Assembly (NCBI GenBank): GCA_028551475.1
Contig: CM052362.1
Span: 6,509,354-6,573,353, forward strand
Direction of reading: 5' to 3'
Length of the DNA: 64,000 bases
From: Casuarina equisetifolia
Lineage: Eukaryota > Streptophyta > Magnoliopsida > Fagales > Casuarinaceae
The translations under genes were made by a program, and so were the position numbers. The first letter of the stretch is position 1. Every line of letters starts with the position of its first letter. The notes under the pieces are model-generated. The model did not search any database and was not told the origin of the DNA. It saw nothing but the letters and a program-made list of their open reading frames with translations. This document shows, one piece after another, positions 20,799 to 33,263 of this stretch.

Positions 20799-22440
20799 CA
20801 CGAAAATTTTGTTACAATAAAAGAAAAGATATCTATCAAGGGAGTGGGACAAAGAACGGATTTGAGGTCTTAAAGGCGGGATTAGCTGATCAAAACCAAG
20901 CGACGGGTAAAACTTTCTTGCAGCCTATGGTGTTAACCAAAGAAAAAAGAAAAATTAAAAAGATAACCCTCGGCCTGGAACAGAGGGAGACGGGCACCTC
21001 GTGTAAGACTGTTTTTAATTGTTGAAAAAAGGTTTGAACACAATGTAGTGTCACGTCTTTAACTTCCTGGTACGGAAGTAGACAAGCACCTCACTGTCCT
21101 GCCCCGCCTCATACTCGAAGCAACAAAAGTAGCTGCCCCTCTGTCTCTCCTGCTGGTCGCCCATTACGTACTAGAAGACGATCTTCTCATGCGTAGCACG
21201 AAGACTTCAAAAGCCTCCAATGAAGGTTTGGTGCAAACTGGAGGGTTACCCACGTGCGAGCGTCTCTTCAAAGGTAGTTTTTTCTTGTCTCCCCCCTCTC
21301 TCCTGTTTATTAAATCTCGGATCTGGGTCAAGTAAAATCAATGGATATATGTCAGTGGCTACTAAAAGTACAAGAGAAAATAATATAAGGAATAAAATGG
21401 TCCTCGATTTTTGTCCTTTAAAGTATTTGGATTAAATTGTGGAAAGTCCGGTGCAACTGGTGGTCACCCACGTGCGAATCCACACCCTATGGTTTGGAAT
21501 AACCATGGGTGATTCGGAACGTGCTGTCAATTATTGATGAATTTATTTTAACCATTATCACAAATTTTGAACTCCGATTTGTTTGTTATTGCTAAAACTT
21601 GTATTACAACATTTTCTAAGTTTTATTTGATCTTTTAAAGGAAAAAGGAATTTCTTTTTTCTTAATCTAATTCTAAATAAAAATACTTTTTTAATACTTA
21701 TCCTAATGTTAACTAAATTTTATCATTTTTTATTTACAAAAGCAGTATGATCAGTATTACACATTTTGTTAACTGATTTTTTAAGACTAAAGTTGATAAA
21801 GACATAATTTGTGTAACTCTAGTAGGGTTGGCTCGTGATAACTAACTCTCTGACGTCCAAGGCCCACGACTCAGCGATAGTTGGGTTGGCTCGTGGTGGG
21901 AGTTCAAGACATCTCCTCTTAAATAAATCTCTCACACCCTTACCTTGAAAGAAAAAAAGAAAAAAAGTTGATGAAAACATAGTTATAATTCAATACATTT
22001 TGGGAAAAAAATAAATATTGTTAAGAAATGTAATTCCTTACCAAAAATATATAATCTTTGAATATTATTTGAACATAAATTTGTTTCTTTAGGTTAGATT
22101 TTGGATTTCTTATACAACATTAGAGTTTAGGATAAGATTTGCTCTACACATATTAGGCCCTCTCATGAATGTTAATGAATATAATCTCACATTAGACAAT
22201 AGAATCCTTAGGTGTCCTTAAATGAAACTTTGTTCTTTGAATTTATGAACCATTTTTTCAATTGAACTTTGAATTTTGTTACAAACAGATTAATCATGAC
22301 ATCTATATGTATCATTATTGCTATACTGATTATTAGTTTAATTGATAGACTACAAGATGTTAGCAACACCAATATCACATGGGCAACAAACTCATCATAG
22401 CTTAACAATATGAATTGATTTTTTTTTAATATTACAATAC
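20799..22440. repeat. Upstream region of SCPL-type unit A (repeated at 25950, 27330 and 35470)
   Basis: Three blocks recur in the window: AAAGAACGGATTTGAGGTCTTAAAGG (also 26010), GTAGTGTCACGTCTTTAACTTCCTGG (also 26137), and from about 21225 (AAGGTTTGG..GGGTTACCCACGTGC) to 22410 (CAACAAACTCATCATAGC), which also occurs at 27340-28470 and in part at 35495-36250. It appears to be the 5' flank of an SCPL gene whose body (exons 1-11) is no longer present here. Confidence 0.8.
21250..21257. promoter_or_regulatory. G-box (CACGTG) in SCPL-type upstream regions
   Basis: CCCACGTGC occurs near 21251 and 21467 and is kept in the related upstream blocks near 27367 and 35520. CACGTG is the classic plant bZIP/bHLH core. 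Its distance from the intact gene (about 1.2 kb) makes function uncertain. Confidence 0.35.
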
Positions 22441-22560
22441 ATGCATCTAATTCACTTATATGATATCAAACCCTAGACCTCATGGTTGGAGTCCTTATAT
22501 TTATTTCTACTTTTGAGTAGAGGCAATAATATCATGTGAAACTTGTTAAATATCCAAGGA

Positions 22561-22965
22561 GTTGAACAATTGTCCAATTTATGTTATGTATATGGACATA
22601 AGTATAGACAAAGTAAACATTCAAAAATTCTTAAATGGGAAATAACTAGTTTTTGTTTGAATAATTTTTCCCATCAGGTTTTGTTTTCTGTTATTGGGAT
22701 TAGCGACTAATTAATTCCTAAATAGAGAATAGTTGGTTTTTATTTTAGTTTAAATAATTTTTTGTTTTTGGCAAGTGGTAGCAATATCCTTTATAATCTA
22801 TTGGATTTCATGAAATACACGTGGGGTTGAAGTAATTGTTCACTTTATGTCATGTTTATGGACGTAAGTACGGATAAACTAAGCATTTGCAAATTCTTAA
22901 ATGGGAAATAGTTGGTTTTTGTTTAAATAATTTTTCTCATGGGGTTTTGTTTTCTATTATTGGGG
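22561..22965. repeat. Direct repeat of about 140 bp, offset 265 bp
   Basis: GTTGAA.AATTGT.CA.TTTATGT at 22561 recurs at 22826, followed in both by ATTCTTAAATGGGAAATA, GTTTTTGTTT.AATAATTTTT and TTTTGTTTTCT.TTATTGGG. A third partial version lies near 22718-22770. Confidence 0.75.
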
Positions 22966-24260
22966 GCAATAACTTAAATTGGAAAGCCAATTCGGCTTTG
23001 GAATTTTTCCCTTCGTTTGGCTTGACAACCCCTCCTTCATCGGCTTGGCTTCTGCCTCTGGCTTAGCCTCGTCCGACTCAGCCTCTGGATCCGAATATCT
23101 TCAGCCTCATGCCTCTTTTTTTCTTGCCTCTGGAAGCTTTTTCATAATTTTTGGAGCTTAGGGAGCAAGTTGATCATCAGATCCCCAATCTCTGCCCATG
23201 ATAGGACTTTCTTCTCCGAGATGCAGTGGTTCTCTTGATGAGTCATCTGCACCAAATCAATCTAGCTTTGATACCAGACTTTATGTGGCCATTATAGGGA
23301 GCACTTAACTGCGCATCAGGATTGAAATTAAGCCTCACTATTGAGAAACTTCACCTCTTAAGAATTGAATGATGGGATTAATAGAATAATTAGGTTAAAT
23401 GACATAATTGTAATATTCGGTTACAATTAGAGGTATCTATATAATTATAGAAATTAAAAAATATGTACATAGAAACTTAATAAGTGAGTTGTTTTAGTAA
23501 AAAAGTTGTTTTGAGGGCATGACTAGTTGTTTGAGAGAACACCTCTCATAAATTTTAAATGATGAGAGAATTTAATAAGATATCACTTGCTTGGTGAGAG
23601 AGAAAGTAAAAGAAAAAATATATGAAAAGAGATTATGAAAGACATATAACATTATATTGGTCTAAACCTCTTTCAATATATTGTATATATTCAATCCATA
23701 TGTGAGGATGTGATTTGATGAATTTCTACAACAAATGGTATCATAGACAGAAGTGCAACTAACGTATTAGTTTATTTAGATATGTGGAGTTTGGCCCAAG
23801 TTGCTTTACTATGAGAATCAGGAGGTGAAGGCTCCAAATAGAAGGTAGTTGTTGGATCAAATAGGCTAGAACTTGAAGGCTTAGTGCTAAAAGCTATGCT
23901 TTAGAATGTAGGTTTATTACACATGCGATGAGTCAATGTGGATGTCTATTGAGTACAAAGGGCCTTCTATTTTTTTGTGAATTGGCTGTTTTGGAGGAGC
24001 TATTGACAAGGAAGCCTATTTATTTCTCCTACCTTATGGGTAGGTGTGAAACATACACTTACAAGGACAAGGAGCATTGGAGTAAGCTAAACTCTAAGGT
24101 GAGTTAATGAAATAATGATTGGAAGACTACTTATGACATAGCTTGGAAATGTAGTGTTCATTGAGGTTAGATAAACTCATATTTGAGGAGAGTTAACAGA
24201 TGAATGAAGATTACTTTGATAGTTAATGAAACCTTTTTTTTCTTCTTTTTTAAGAAGTCT
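22966..24260. other. Intergenic DNA with possible LTR primer-binding relics
   Basis: No gene. Two sites resemble the initiator-Met tRNA primer-binding site of Copia elements (TGGTATCAGAGC): forward TGGTATCATAGACAG near 23735, and reverse TGGTATCAAAGCTAG near 23275. The 300 bp before the forward site could be a decayed LTR. No gag or pol seen. Confidence 0.35.
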
Positions 24261-24264
24261 TAGA

Positions 24265-25651
24265 TTTAACATCCATTCATCACACTAATGTTGCTTAGTT
24301 AAAGAAAAAAAAAAGAATTTGAATTTTGCATATTATGGAAACTATGTAAATATCACGAAAATCCGTTGAAAGTTATTATGCTAAGTGCAAAAAGTAATAT
24401 CAAAAAGTAATATTTGAGGAAATAAATAATCAAGGCATTATGTAGTAAGAACATATTTTCTAATTCTTTCTCCTATATAAAATTTTAATAAAAAAATATA
24501 GCTATATAATAATCTTAATTTTAAAGGCTTCATGATTTCAATTATAAGTTTACAGAATCTAAAATTAGAAATTTAATATTAATATTATGTAGAAGATAGA
24601 AGTCTTAAATTTCTTCCCAAAATTTTGTGATTGGATTAAAATATAAAAACCAAAATAAAAGTAAAAAATTCATTATCCTACCCTTCTATTTATTAAAACA
24701 TAAGTGAATTTTTATAGAAAGTTGCTCGACAAATAAAGAATATTATCCATTATTAAATAGCCACTCTTCTGTAAACTGAAATTACTCCTCCATTGTAGGA
24801 GGATATTGATCATCCCTCATGTTATAAGAATATAAGAACTTTGTTTTTTTTTTTTTTTCCTTTTTTGATAAAAAGATATTTTAGAATTTAAGATAAGATT
24901 ACAATTTTTACAATGGTTTCATTAAAAAAATAACTGCATGTATAATTAGAATTCATTTAAAACAAAAGGCTTACTACATAGAATGTTATTGTTACTTCTA
25001 AAGATTCAATTTCATATAAAATCAAATCTTAGGAATCACTTTAATAATTTCATCACCCTTGACTTTCGATTCAAAACTTGACTCTTTAATTGCTCCGACA
25101 TACTCATTACTAAAGATTTTCCTTTCACTACAGCGGTGACCGCGACATGGTTGTTCCCTTTGTGGGCACGGTGAAGTGGATAGTCTCTTAACTTGACTAT
25201 TGACGTCAACTGGAGACCTTGGCTTGTTGATGGCCAAGTTGCAGGGTGGGTAATCTCTGCAACCTAATCTTCTATCAAATTCATAAGTTTTTCAAATGTC
25301 ATTTTTTAGTTCTTGGTTATGTTGTGTTAAGAATGATATAAAAAAGAAGAGTCTAATTCCTAAGGTAACTTTTGGATAGAATTGAACTTTCTAATATAAT
25401 AATTATGAGGTTCAGGTACCACGATAAAGTATTCACGAGACGATGCATTTCGTTTAACATATGCGACTGTAAAGGCAAGCAAATCGTAGAGCTTTTTACC
25501 CATGTATTCATTTTCACAGCTTTATTGTTACAAAGAGAAGTGACATGCTTTCCTTTGGTTTGTGCAGGGTGCTGGTCACACGGCTCCGGAGTACTACCGT
25601 CGAGAATGCTACTACATGTTTCAAAGATGGGTTCACTATTATCCATTATAA
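24265..25651 (+). pseudogene. SCPL pseudogene A: intron 11 to exon 14 only
   Basis: 24265-25133 resembles intron 11 of the intact SCPL gene. Exon 12-like 25134-25245 ([15 protein letters not shown]) is 2 bp shorter than in the intact gene, which brings an early stop. Exon 13-like 25416-25474 is 1 bp longer. Exon 14-like 25568-25651 still encodes [20 protein letters not shown] and a stop. Exons 1-11 are absent. The 3' flank up to about 25780 is shared with the piece at 26777. Not functional as a peptidase or acyltransferase. Confidence 0.9.
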
Positions 25652-25949
25652 GGAGTTAGAGCCAGTAGATTGAATAAACATTTGGCATTTGCTGTTTCTG
25701 CTGCTTCTGCTGCGAGCTTCCTGTGTTCGTAGTTCATGTACTAAGAACATTATGTAGTGTTAGTCTTTCTTAATAAAAGGTGAATGGTATGCATGAAGGT
25801 ATGGTAGGATTGGTGTTATTTCTTCACCGGCAATATAGTGGGGTCTACAATGAGATAAAAGCCATGCAAAAAAAGAAGGAAAAATTGATCATTAAAGAGA
25901 GATTTGTTTGTGTGTGTGTGTGTAGAATCTCATGGGATAAACTAAATTC

Positions 25950-26275
25950 ACAAAAATTTAGTAACAATAATAGAAAAGATATCTATTACGGGACTGGGAT
26001 AAAGAACGGATTTGAGGTCTTAAAGGCTGGATTAGCCGATCAAAACCAAGCCAGGGGTAAAACTTACTCTCATATAAGACTGCTTTTAATTGTTAAAACA
26101 AAAAAAACAAAAAAAGAGAGAAGGGCTTGAACACAATGTAGTGTCACGTCTTTAACTTCCTGGTATGGAAGGAGACAACCACCTCACGCTCCTGCCCTGC
26201 CTCGATTTTTGTCCTTTAAAGTATTTGGATTAAATTGTGGAAAGTCCGGTGCAACTGGTGGTCACCCACGTCAGC
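25950..26275. repeat. Shortened SCPL upstream block fused into exon 1
   Basis: Matches 20799-20915 and 21040-21115, then jumps to the equivalent of 21408-21470, and breaks at CCCACGT directly into exon 1-type sequence (CAGCAGAAGTTGGAACG). The TATA region present before the intact gene is therefore missing. Confidence 0.75.
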
Positions 26276-26294
26276 AGAAGTTGGAACGTCCGAT

Positions 26295-26870
26295 ATGGGA
26301 ACAGCCAAAGCTCTTCCAACGCGGTTTCTGACACAGTCTGTCAATCTCCCGAGATGGGCGTCGTTGCGTTTGCTTGCTTTGCTGGTTCAGTCAGTAAAAT
26401 GAAGCTTTCTCTGGCTCCATTGTCAAGTATCTTCCCGGCTTTGATGGTGAACTTCTGTTTAAGCTCGAAAGAGGGTAATTTTGCATCTTGAATTCCTTCT
26501 ACTGTACTTTTGAGTCTTGACATACGCTGTAGAACAAGCTCATTTTAATGGAAGATGGTGACGGCTTTTTGCTTCAGATTTCTAAGCGTGGAGGACTCCG
26601 AGATTTTCTACTACTTCATCGAGTCTGAGGGAAAACCTCAAGAAGATCCTCTGTTTCTTTGGCTCACCGGAGGCCCTGTCTGTTCCTCTTTCAGTAGACT
26701 CGTCGATGAGATTGGTATTTCTATCAAAGTAGATCTTTTCTCTTGCCGTCGCATTTTCCAAGACAACTTGACAAGCTTCCTGTATTCGTAGTTCATGTAG
26801 TAAGAACATTATGTCGTATTAGTCTTTCTTAGTAAAAGGTGAATGGTAAGTATGAAGGAATTGTAGGATT
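26295..26870 (+). pseudogene. SCPL pseudogene B': exons 1-2 joined directly to a 3' flank
   Basis: ATG 26295 opens an exon 1 like that of the intact gene (MGTAKALPTRF, then [14 protein letters not shown]), but a 1-base gain gives TGA inside the signal peptide. Exon 2-like 26578-26714 keeps length and splice sites, yet the oxyanion-hole motif reads GGPVCSSFS instead of GGPGCSSFS. About 60 bases into intron 2 the sequence jumps to CTTCCTGTATTCGTAGTTCA, the 3' flank seen at 25718. Exons 3-14 are deleted. Confidence 0.9.
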
Positions 26871-27329
26871 GGTGTTATTTCTTGACTAGCAATATAGTGG
26901 GATCTACAATGAGATAATGCAAAACCAGATGAGATAAAAGCCATAAAAAGAAAAAAGAAAAAAAAGAAGGAAACATTGCTCAAGATATAGCATTATCCGG
27001 ATGTTGCAAGAATTAAAACAAGGGGTAGTGATGAAGCATGATAGAGAACATTAAAGAAATAAGAATTCTAAAAACGAAAGACCAATGTGCAAGCAACATT
27101 AAGTCGTCAGGAGAGGAAACTCTCCTTTTTTTTCCTTATAAAGTTTTTTATTATCTTCAGTAAGAATAACAAAAGTCTAGAGAAATAAAGAAAAAAGGAT
27201 TTTAAGCAGAGTTTTAATAATGGAGAATAATCCACACTGTTCTTAGGTATCTTGTGCCTCACATCATGAGTTCAATTTTTAGCAACTAATATATTTCTCA
27301 TCTTCTATACTTCAGGGCTTGACTAGAAT
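26871..27329. other. AT-rich intergenic DNA
   Basis: No gene seen. Confidence 0.5.
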
Positions 27330-28500
27330 TGATAAGGAAGGTTTGGTAAGAAGTGGAGGGTTACCCACGTGCCAACCCGCCATCAAGGGTAGTTTTGCGT
27401 TTTATTTTTTATTTTTTTATTTTTTTTTATTTTTAAAGTCGAGGGGTGAGCCAAGTAAAATCAATGGATAAGGCTAGCTGCTTTCAAGAGATGTACTACA
27501 CAATTTAAAATAGTCGGATTAACTTGTAGAGAGTACAGTGCAACGGGTGGTCAACCCCTGCGAATCCACACCCCATGGTTTGTAACATGCATGACCGTCA
27601 GATAGATAATTATTGATGGTTTGATGGTTTGGAACCCGCTGTGGAACCATCCGTTTGTTATTGCTAAAACTTGATTTACAAAATTTTCTAAGTCTTATTT
27701 GAACTTTTTTTCTTAATCCACTTTTAAAGAAAAAAATAATGTTTTAAAATAATTATCATAATATTAATTAAATTTTATCATATTTATTATAGTCAAAGTG
27801 TATGATTAGTATTACACATTTTATTAATTTTCTTTTTAAGATTAAAGTTGATAAAAACATAATTTGTGAAACTCTAATAGGATTAGTTCTTGATAGTTTA
27901 ACTTTTGATAAGTCCAAGCCCCCGTGGCTCAATGACACTTAGGGAGATTACCACCCAAGTAGTGAGAGCTTGAGATACCTTTTTACCTAAATAAATTCCC
28001 TACACCCTCGCCCCAACCGAGAAAAGAAAAATTGATCAAACATATTTATAATTGAATGTGTTTTGAAAAATATTAAATATTATTAAGAAATGTAATTCTT
28101 TACCAAAAAGATATGATTTTTAAAAGTTATTTGAACATAAATTTGTTCCTTTGACTTAGATTTTTAACTTTCTTATATAGAATTAGAGCTTAAGATGAGA
28201 TTTGCTCTAACACTAATTCATCTTGAGTCCTCCTGACGAAGGGAAATGTTGACAAATATAATTTTATCAAAGAAACAAAATCCTTAGGTATCATTAAATG
28301 TAAGTGTTGTTCTTTTAAACTTATGAACTTTGAATTTTGTTACATACTTATTAGTCATGTTATCTATCCATATCATTATTGCTATCCTGACTTTCAGTTT
28401 AATCGACAGACTATAAGGTAGTAGCTGAACCGATATCACATGGGCAACAAACCCATAATAGCTAAACAATATGGACTGATCTTCGAAGGAAGTTGTCTTT
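27330..28500. repeat. Upstream region of the intact SCPL gene (related to 21225-22440)
   Basis: Same order of blocks as in unit A: GGAGGGTTACCCACGTGCCA, CCATGGTTTG, GATAAAAACATAATTTGTGAA, and CACATGGGCAACAAACCCATAATAGC. Contains one G-box (near 27367). Confidence 0.75.
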
Positions 28501-28556
28501 CACTGCCGTAAAAAGCTGAAGTCGGCTGTCGCAGTCGAATGCTTGATGCTTCAAGT

Positions 28557-28564
28557 TATAAATA
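28557..28564 (+). promoter_or_regulatory. TATA box of the intact SCPL gene
   Basis: TATAAATA 69 bases before ATG 28633, which places the start of transcription near 28590 and argues against the longer frame that would begin at 28543. Confidence 0.7.
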
Positions 28565-28632
28565 CCCAAGATGCATCGTCATTTTGCCAGAAAATTCTCC
28601 AGGCGGTGTCAGCAGAAGTTGGAACGTTGGAC

Positions 28633-31600
28633 ATGGGAACAGCTGCAGCTCTTCCAATGCAGTTTCCAACACGGTCTGTCAATCTCCCGAGATGGGCGTC
28701 TTTGCGTTTGCTTACTTTGCTCGTTCTGTCTGTAAATGTAGCTTTCTCTGGCTCCATTGTCAAGTATCTTCCCGGCTTTGATGGTGAACTTCCCTTTAAG
28801 CTCGAGACAGGGTGATTCTGCATCTTTAATTCCTTCAACTGTACTTTGAGTCTCGATATATACTGTAGAACAAGCTCGTTTTAATGGAAGATGGTGACTG
28901 CTTTTTGTTTCAGATATATAAGCGTGGGGGACTCCGAGCTTTTCTACTACTTCATCGAGTCTGAGGGAAACCCTCAAGAAGATCCTCTGTTTCTTTGGCT
29001 CACCGGAGGCCCTGGCTGTTCCTCTTTCAGTGGACTCGTCTATGAGATCGGTATTTGTATTAAATTAGATCTTCTCTTGCCGTCACCTTTTCCAAGACAG
29101 GCTTGACAATCCTGAAGGAGCTTGGGAAGAACCGCTTTATTTTCTTCAATGCGTTGTTTCTGTTTGTTGTTTCTACTTTGACAGCAGAAAACGTCCTTTT
29201 TCAACCCTGGAAAGTGGCAGAAACAACTATAAAAAGAAGGAAAAACTACCCCTCTCATGACAGTCTGCAATGTTGGACTTCTTTACATAATAAAATACTA
29301 AACTACTTCGGTTTATGCTGATCTGCTTGGACTTCTCTCACAGGGCTCACGAAAGAGAAAAGGAAGAAGAATAGAAGAACAGTTATCTGATACATAATCT
29401 TGTGCAGGTCCTTTGGAGTTTGATATCAACAATTACCTTGGGGGCGTACCGAAATTAGTATATTATCCGTATGCATGGACAAAGGTTCAGAATGCAACCT
29501 TCTTCTCCCTTTTTCTCATTCTGTCTTCTTGTACAATTGTCACTAATCTCCATTGATAAAATGTGCAGACAGCGAGTATCATCTTTGTTGATGCACCTGT
29601 TGGCACTGGTTTCTCCTATTCCAGAACTGCAGCAGGCTGGCCAACCTCAGATTCAGAGTCAGCGGAGCAATCTTATCAATTCCTAAGGAAGGTGCGTAAA
29701 AACTCATGCTTCACGAAAGAAAACATTCGTACTTGTTGGTAGATAGTGCACTAGGTGCGTGTGAAAGACAAAAGTGGTACACTCGTTATATTATATGATT
29801 CCTTGTGGTGCTAGTTTTTAAGTTAGACCTTTAAATTTTTTGTGAAAAAATGCAAGTCTATCTCTCTCCAAAAGACTTTGTTAAATGGAGGAATTATCTA
29901 AACTATAAAACACATCATAAATGTGATCTTCTTTGATATAAAACTTTATTGTCTCATATTATCTTGTAGTCTAACTCAATTTTTTTATTAGTAAAAGACT
30001 GGTCCATTTATGAAATTGGATTTCAATACACGAAAGAATTACTGGTTCAGATCTATTTCTCCCAAAAAGGCTTTATTAAGAAGAAGAGTTATTCAAGTTT
30101 ATAAGATACATCATAAGTATCTTATTCTCCAATATAGGATTTTAACTATGGGAATGTAAAAATCCCAAAAACTCATGCTTCAAGAGGGAAAATTTCATAC
30201 TCCTTGGGGTTATGGTGCAGTGGTTGGAGGAACACCCGCAGTACCTCCCGGTGCAACTATTTATTGGTGGTGATTCTTATTCAGGCATAACCGTTCCGCT
30301 GGTGACGAAAAAAGTCGTAGAGGGTAAGATGCTTCCTTTCCTTGATAACTAGAAACGGAGTGGGACTCCAATTTCTACACTGAAATCAAACCCTGTTTGC
30401 AGATAGACTAATCAAGCTTGGTATATGGAATTGCAGGAAATGCAGCTAAGGTCCCGCCACGACTGAACCTCAAAGTACACTACTTGCCATATTTTTGGCG
30501 TTTTATTCTGCTTTTGGATTATGCTTATGACATTTTCTGGCAATGATCGCAGGGGTACCTAGTTGGAAGCCCACATACAGACTCTATTATTGACGAAAAT
30601 TCCAAAATAGTATTTTCTCACCGGATGGGTCTTATCTCAGATGAACTTTATGAGGTGAACCGGTACATTCTGTCGATGTCCTCGTCAGAAAAACTTTCTG
30701 AAACTATGAAGTTCAAACTTGAGGATGCTTTAGAAAATGGTGTCGGAAATGCTTTGTTTTATTGTATTAGGATTGTAAACTGCTTAGTTATGATGTCTTG
30801 CCTTTCCTTAACCTTAACGCTTGCTATTTTTGTCACGATTTACTTCTTTTCCAGCAACTGAAAACAAGTTGTAATGAGAGTTATGTCAACGTGGAACCAT
30901 CGAACACAGCATGTGTTTTGGCTCTTGAATATTACCAAAAGGTGAGATGGATTGGGTATCTAAAATGCAAATCTCTGTTTCTTCAAACCTTGAAGCGTAG
31001 ACATTGAGTGATTCTGCCAAATTGCAGTGCGTCAAAGATATATGGACTAATTGCATTCTCGAACCAAATTGCGTTTTCGCATCCCCCAAAGTAAATCCAG
31101 AACTGCATCGAAGATCTCTCGAAGAAAAGCCAACAGAATTCATACTTTCCCCACCTAGAATTCCAGAATACTGGTGTCGGGTAAGCATCCCCTAACATAC
31201 ACATGTTTCAAGTTGTCTTAATCTGGTTTAAGAGTTTTTTAAAGAGTTCCAATATAAGATTAGAGTTTAGTACGGCACTCCTTATGTTAAGTGCAAGAAA
31301 ACGTGTTTACATATTATATATGTATATCCGTACAATCTGATGTTTAGGAAAAATGGAACTACTAACACACTATTAACTAGTTTACTTCTATATGCAGAAC
31401 TTCAACTATGTATTAGCATACATATGGTCAAATGATGATGGGGTTCGAGATGCTCTGCACATTCGTCAGGTTTGTAAATTCTTGGTGGCAATTAGTGTTT
31501 GAGTTTGTATGATAATATTTATTCATTATGTGATTTTATAATGACAACAGGGTACTGTATTAGATTGGAAGAGGTGTAACATGACCTTATCATATACAAA

Positions 31601-33263
31601 GGATATTCTCAGCGTGGTTGATGTTCATCGGTTTCTCAGTATGTTAGACTTAACAGTCCTAGTAGAAAGGTAATAAGTTTTTACCTTCTATTAACTAAAA
31701 GTTAAGTCAATTTGCTAATAGTCTAGTAAAGCTAGTGTCCTAAAACTTTTATGAGGAGGTCTCAAATTTAACATCTATTCTTTGCACTACTTTTGCTTAA
31801 TTAAGGAAAAAAAAACTAGAATTTGAACTTTATATTATATGCAAACTACGTAAATTTCACAAAAGTCTAAAAGTTATTATGTTAAGTGCAAAAAGTAATA
31901 CCAAAAGGCATGTCTGTTGATTTACATTATTCTAGTGTAATACATATCTTCCTTTTTTTAATAACTAATAAAATATAGCACAAAAACATTGTCATATCAT
32001 TCACATAAAGTGTTAAATATATTAAAGAATATCCAAAGAGATAAATAATCAAGGTGTTACGCAATACGGCCATGGTTTTAGTTCTTTCTCCTAAATAAAA
32101 TTTTAATGAAAAGTATAGTTATACAATAGTCTTAATTTTAAAGGCTTCATAAATTTTAATTGTAAGTTTATAGCATCTAAAATTAGAAACTTAATATTAA
32201 GATTGTGTAAAAGATAGAGATCTTAAATTTCTTCCCAAAATTTTGTGATTGAATTAATGAATAAACCAAAAGAAAAATTGAAAATTAATTATTCTACCCT
32301 TTTATTTATTGAAACATAGATTAGTTTTTATTGAAAGTTGTTTGAGTAATAACGGATATCACTTATTATTAAATAATTACTTTTCTAAAAGACGTAATTG
32401 TTGCTGAGATATTTATCATTTTTTATGTTATAAAAATGTAAGAAACTTTGATTTTTGTTTTTCCTTCTCAATAAAAAGATGTTTTGAAGATGAGATTACA
32501 ATTTTTAGAATTATTTCATTAAAAAAAAAGGGCAATTGTAAGTTACAATTCATTTAAAACAAAAGGCTTACTCTTAATCTTGTGACCAAGTTCATATAAA
32601 ATCAAAGCTTAGGCATTAGTTTAATAACTTTTTTTTAACTAATAGAACAACACTGCGATGAACTTGATTATCTTCAAATCCGACCAAGATTTTGATTTCA
32701 CGGCCCTTGACTTTCAATTCAAAACTTAACTCTTTAATTGCTCCGACATACTCATCACTAAAGATTTTCCTTTTGCTACAGTGGTGATCGCGACCTAGTT
32801 GTTCCCTTTGTGGGCACAGTGAAGTGGATAAAGTCTCTCAACTTGACTATTGACGTCGACTGGAGACCTTGGCTCGTTGATGGCCAAATTGCAGGGTGAG
32901 TGATCTTCGCAATCTAGTCCTTTATCAAATTCATAAGCTTTTCAAATTCCATTTGTTCTTGGTTTTGCTGTGTTAAGTTGGGTTTTGTATAGAATTGGAC
33001 TTTCTAAGATGTTCAGTATTTAATTCAGGTACACAGTAAAGTATTCACGAGACGATGCATTTCGTTTAACATATGCGACTGTAAAGGCAAGCAAACCATA
33101 GATGTCCCTAATCATGTATTCATTTTCTAAGCTTTAATGGTACAAAGAAAAGTGACATGTCTTCCTTTGGTTTGTGCAGGGTGCAGGTCACACGGCTCCA
33201 GAGTACTTCCGTCGAGAATGCTACTACATGTTTCAAAGATGGGTTCACTATTATCCATTGTAA
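28633..33263 (+). CDS. Serine carboxypeptidase-like protein, clade I (probable acyltransferase), 14 exons, 481 residues
   Basis: Exons by eye: 28633-28811, 28914-29050, 29408-29484, 29569-29691, 30221-30323, 30437-30474, 30553-30654, 30855-30941, 31028-31180, 31398-31469, 31551-31669, 32782-32895, 33029-33086, 33180-33263. Every join keeps the frame. An N-terminal signal peptide ([18 protein letters not shown]) is followed by the oxyanion-hole motif [18 protein letters not shown], the nucleophile GGDSYSGI (Ser191), the acid in [10 protein letters not shown] (about 399-401) and GAGHTAPEY (His458). N-glycosylation sites include NMT and NLT. Family S10 members of this clade act in the vacuole, often as acyltransferases using glucose esters (sinapoyl, galloyl) rather than as peptidases; the substrate here is unknown. 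Intron 13 is GC-AG. Intron 11 is long (1112 bp). The only intact copy in a cluster of broken ones. Confidence 0.92.

Noticed and set aside
28543..28815. Longer SCPL N-terminus starting at 28543
   Set aside because: It begins with TTG and lies before the TATA box at 28557. ATG 28633 gives a normal signal peptide.
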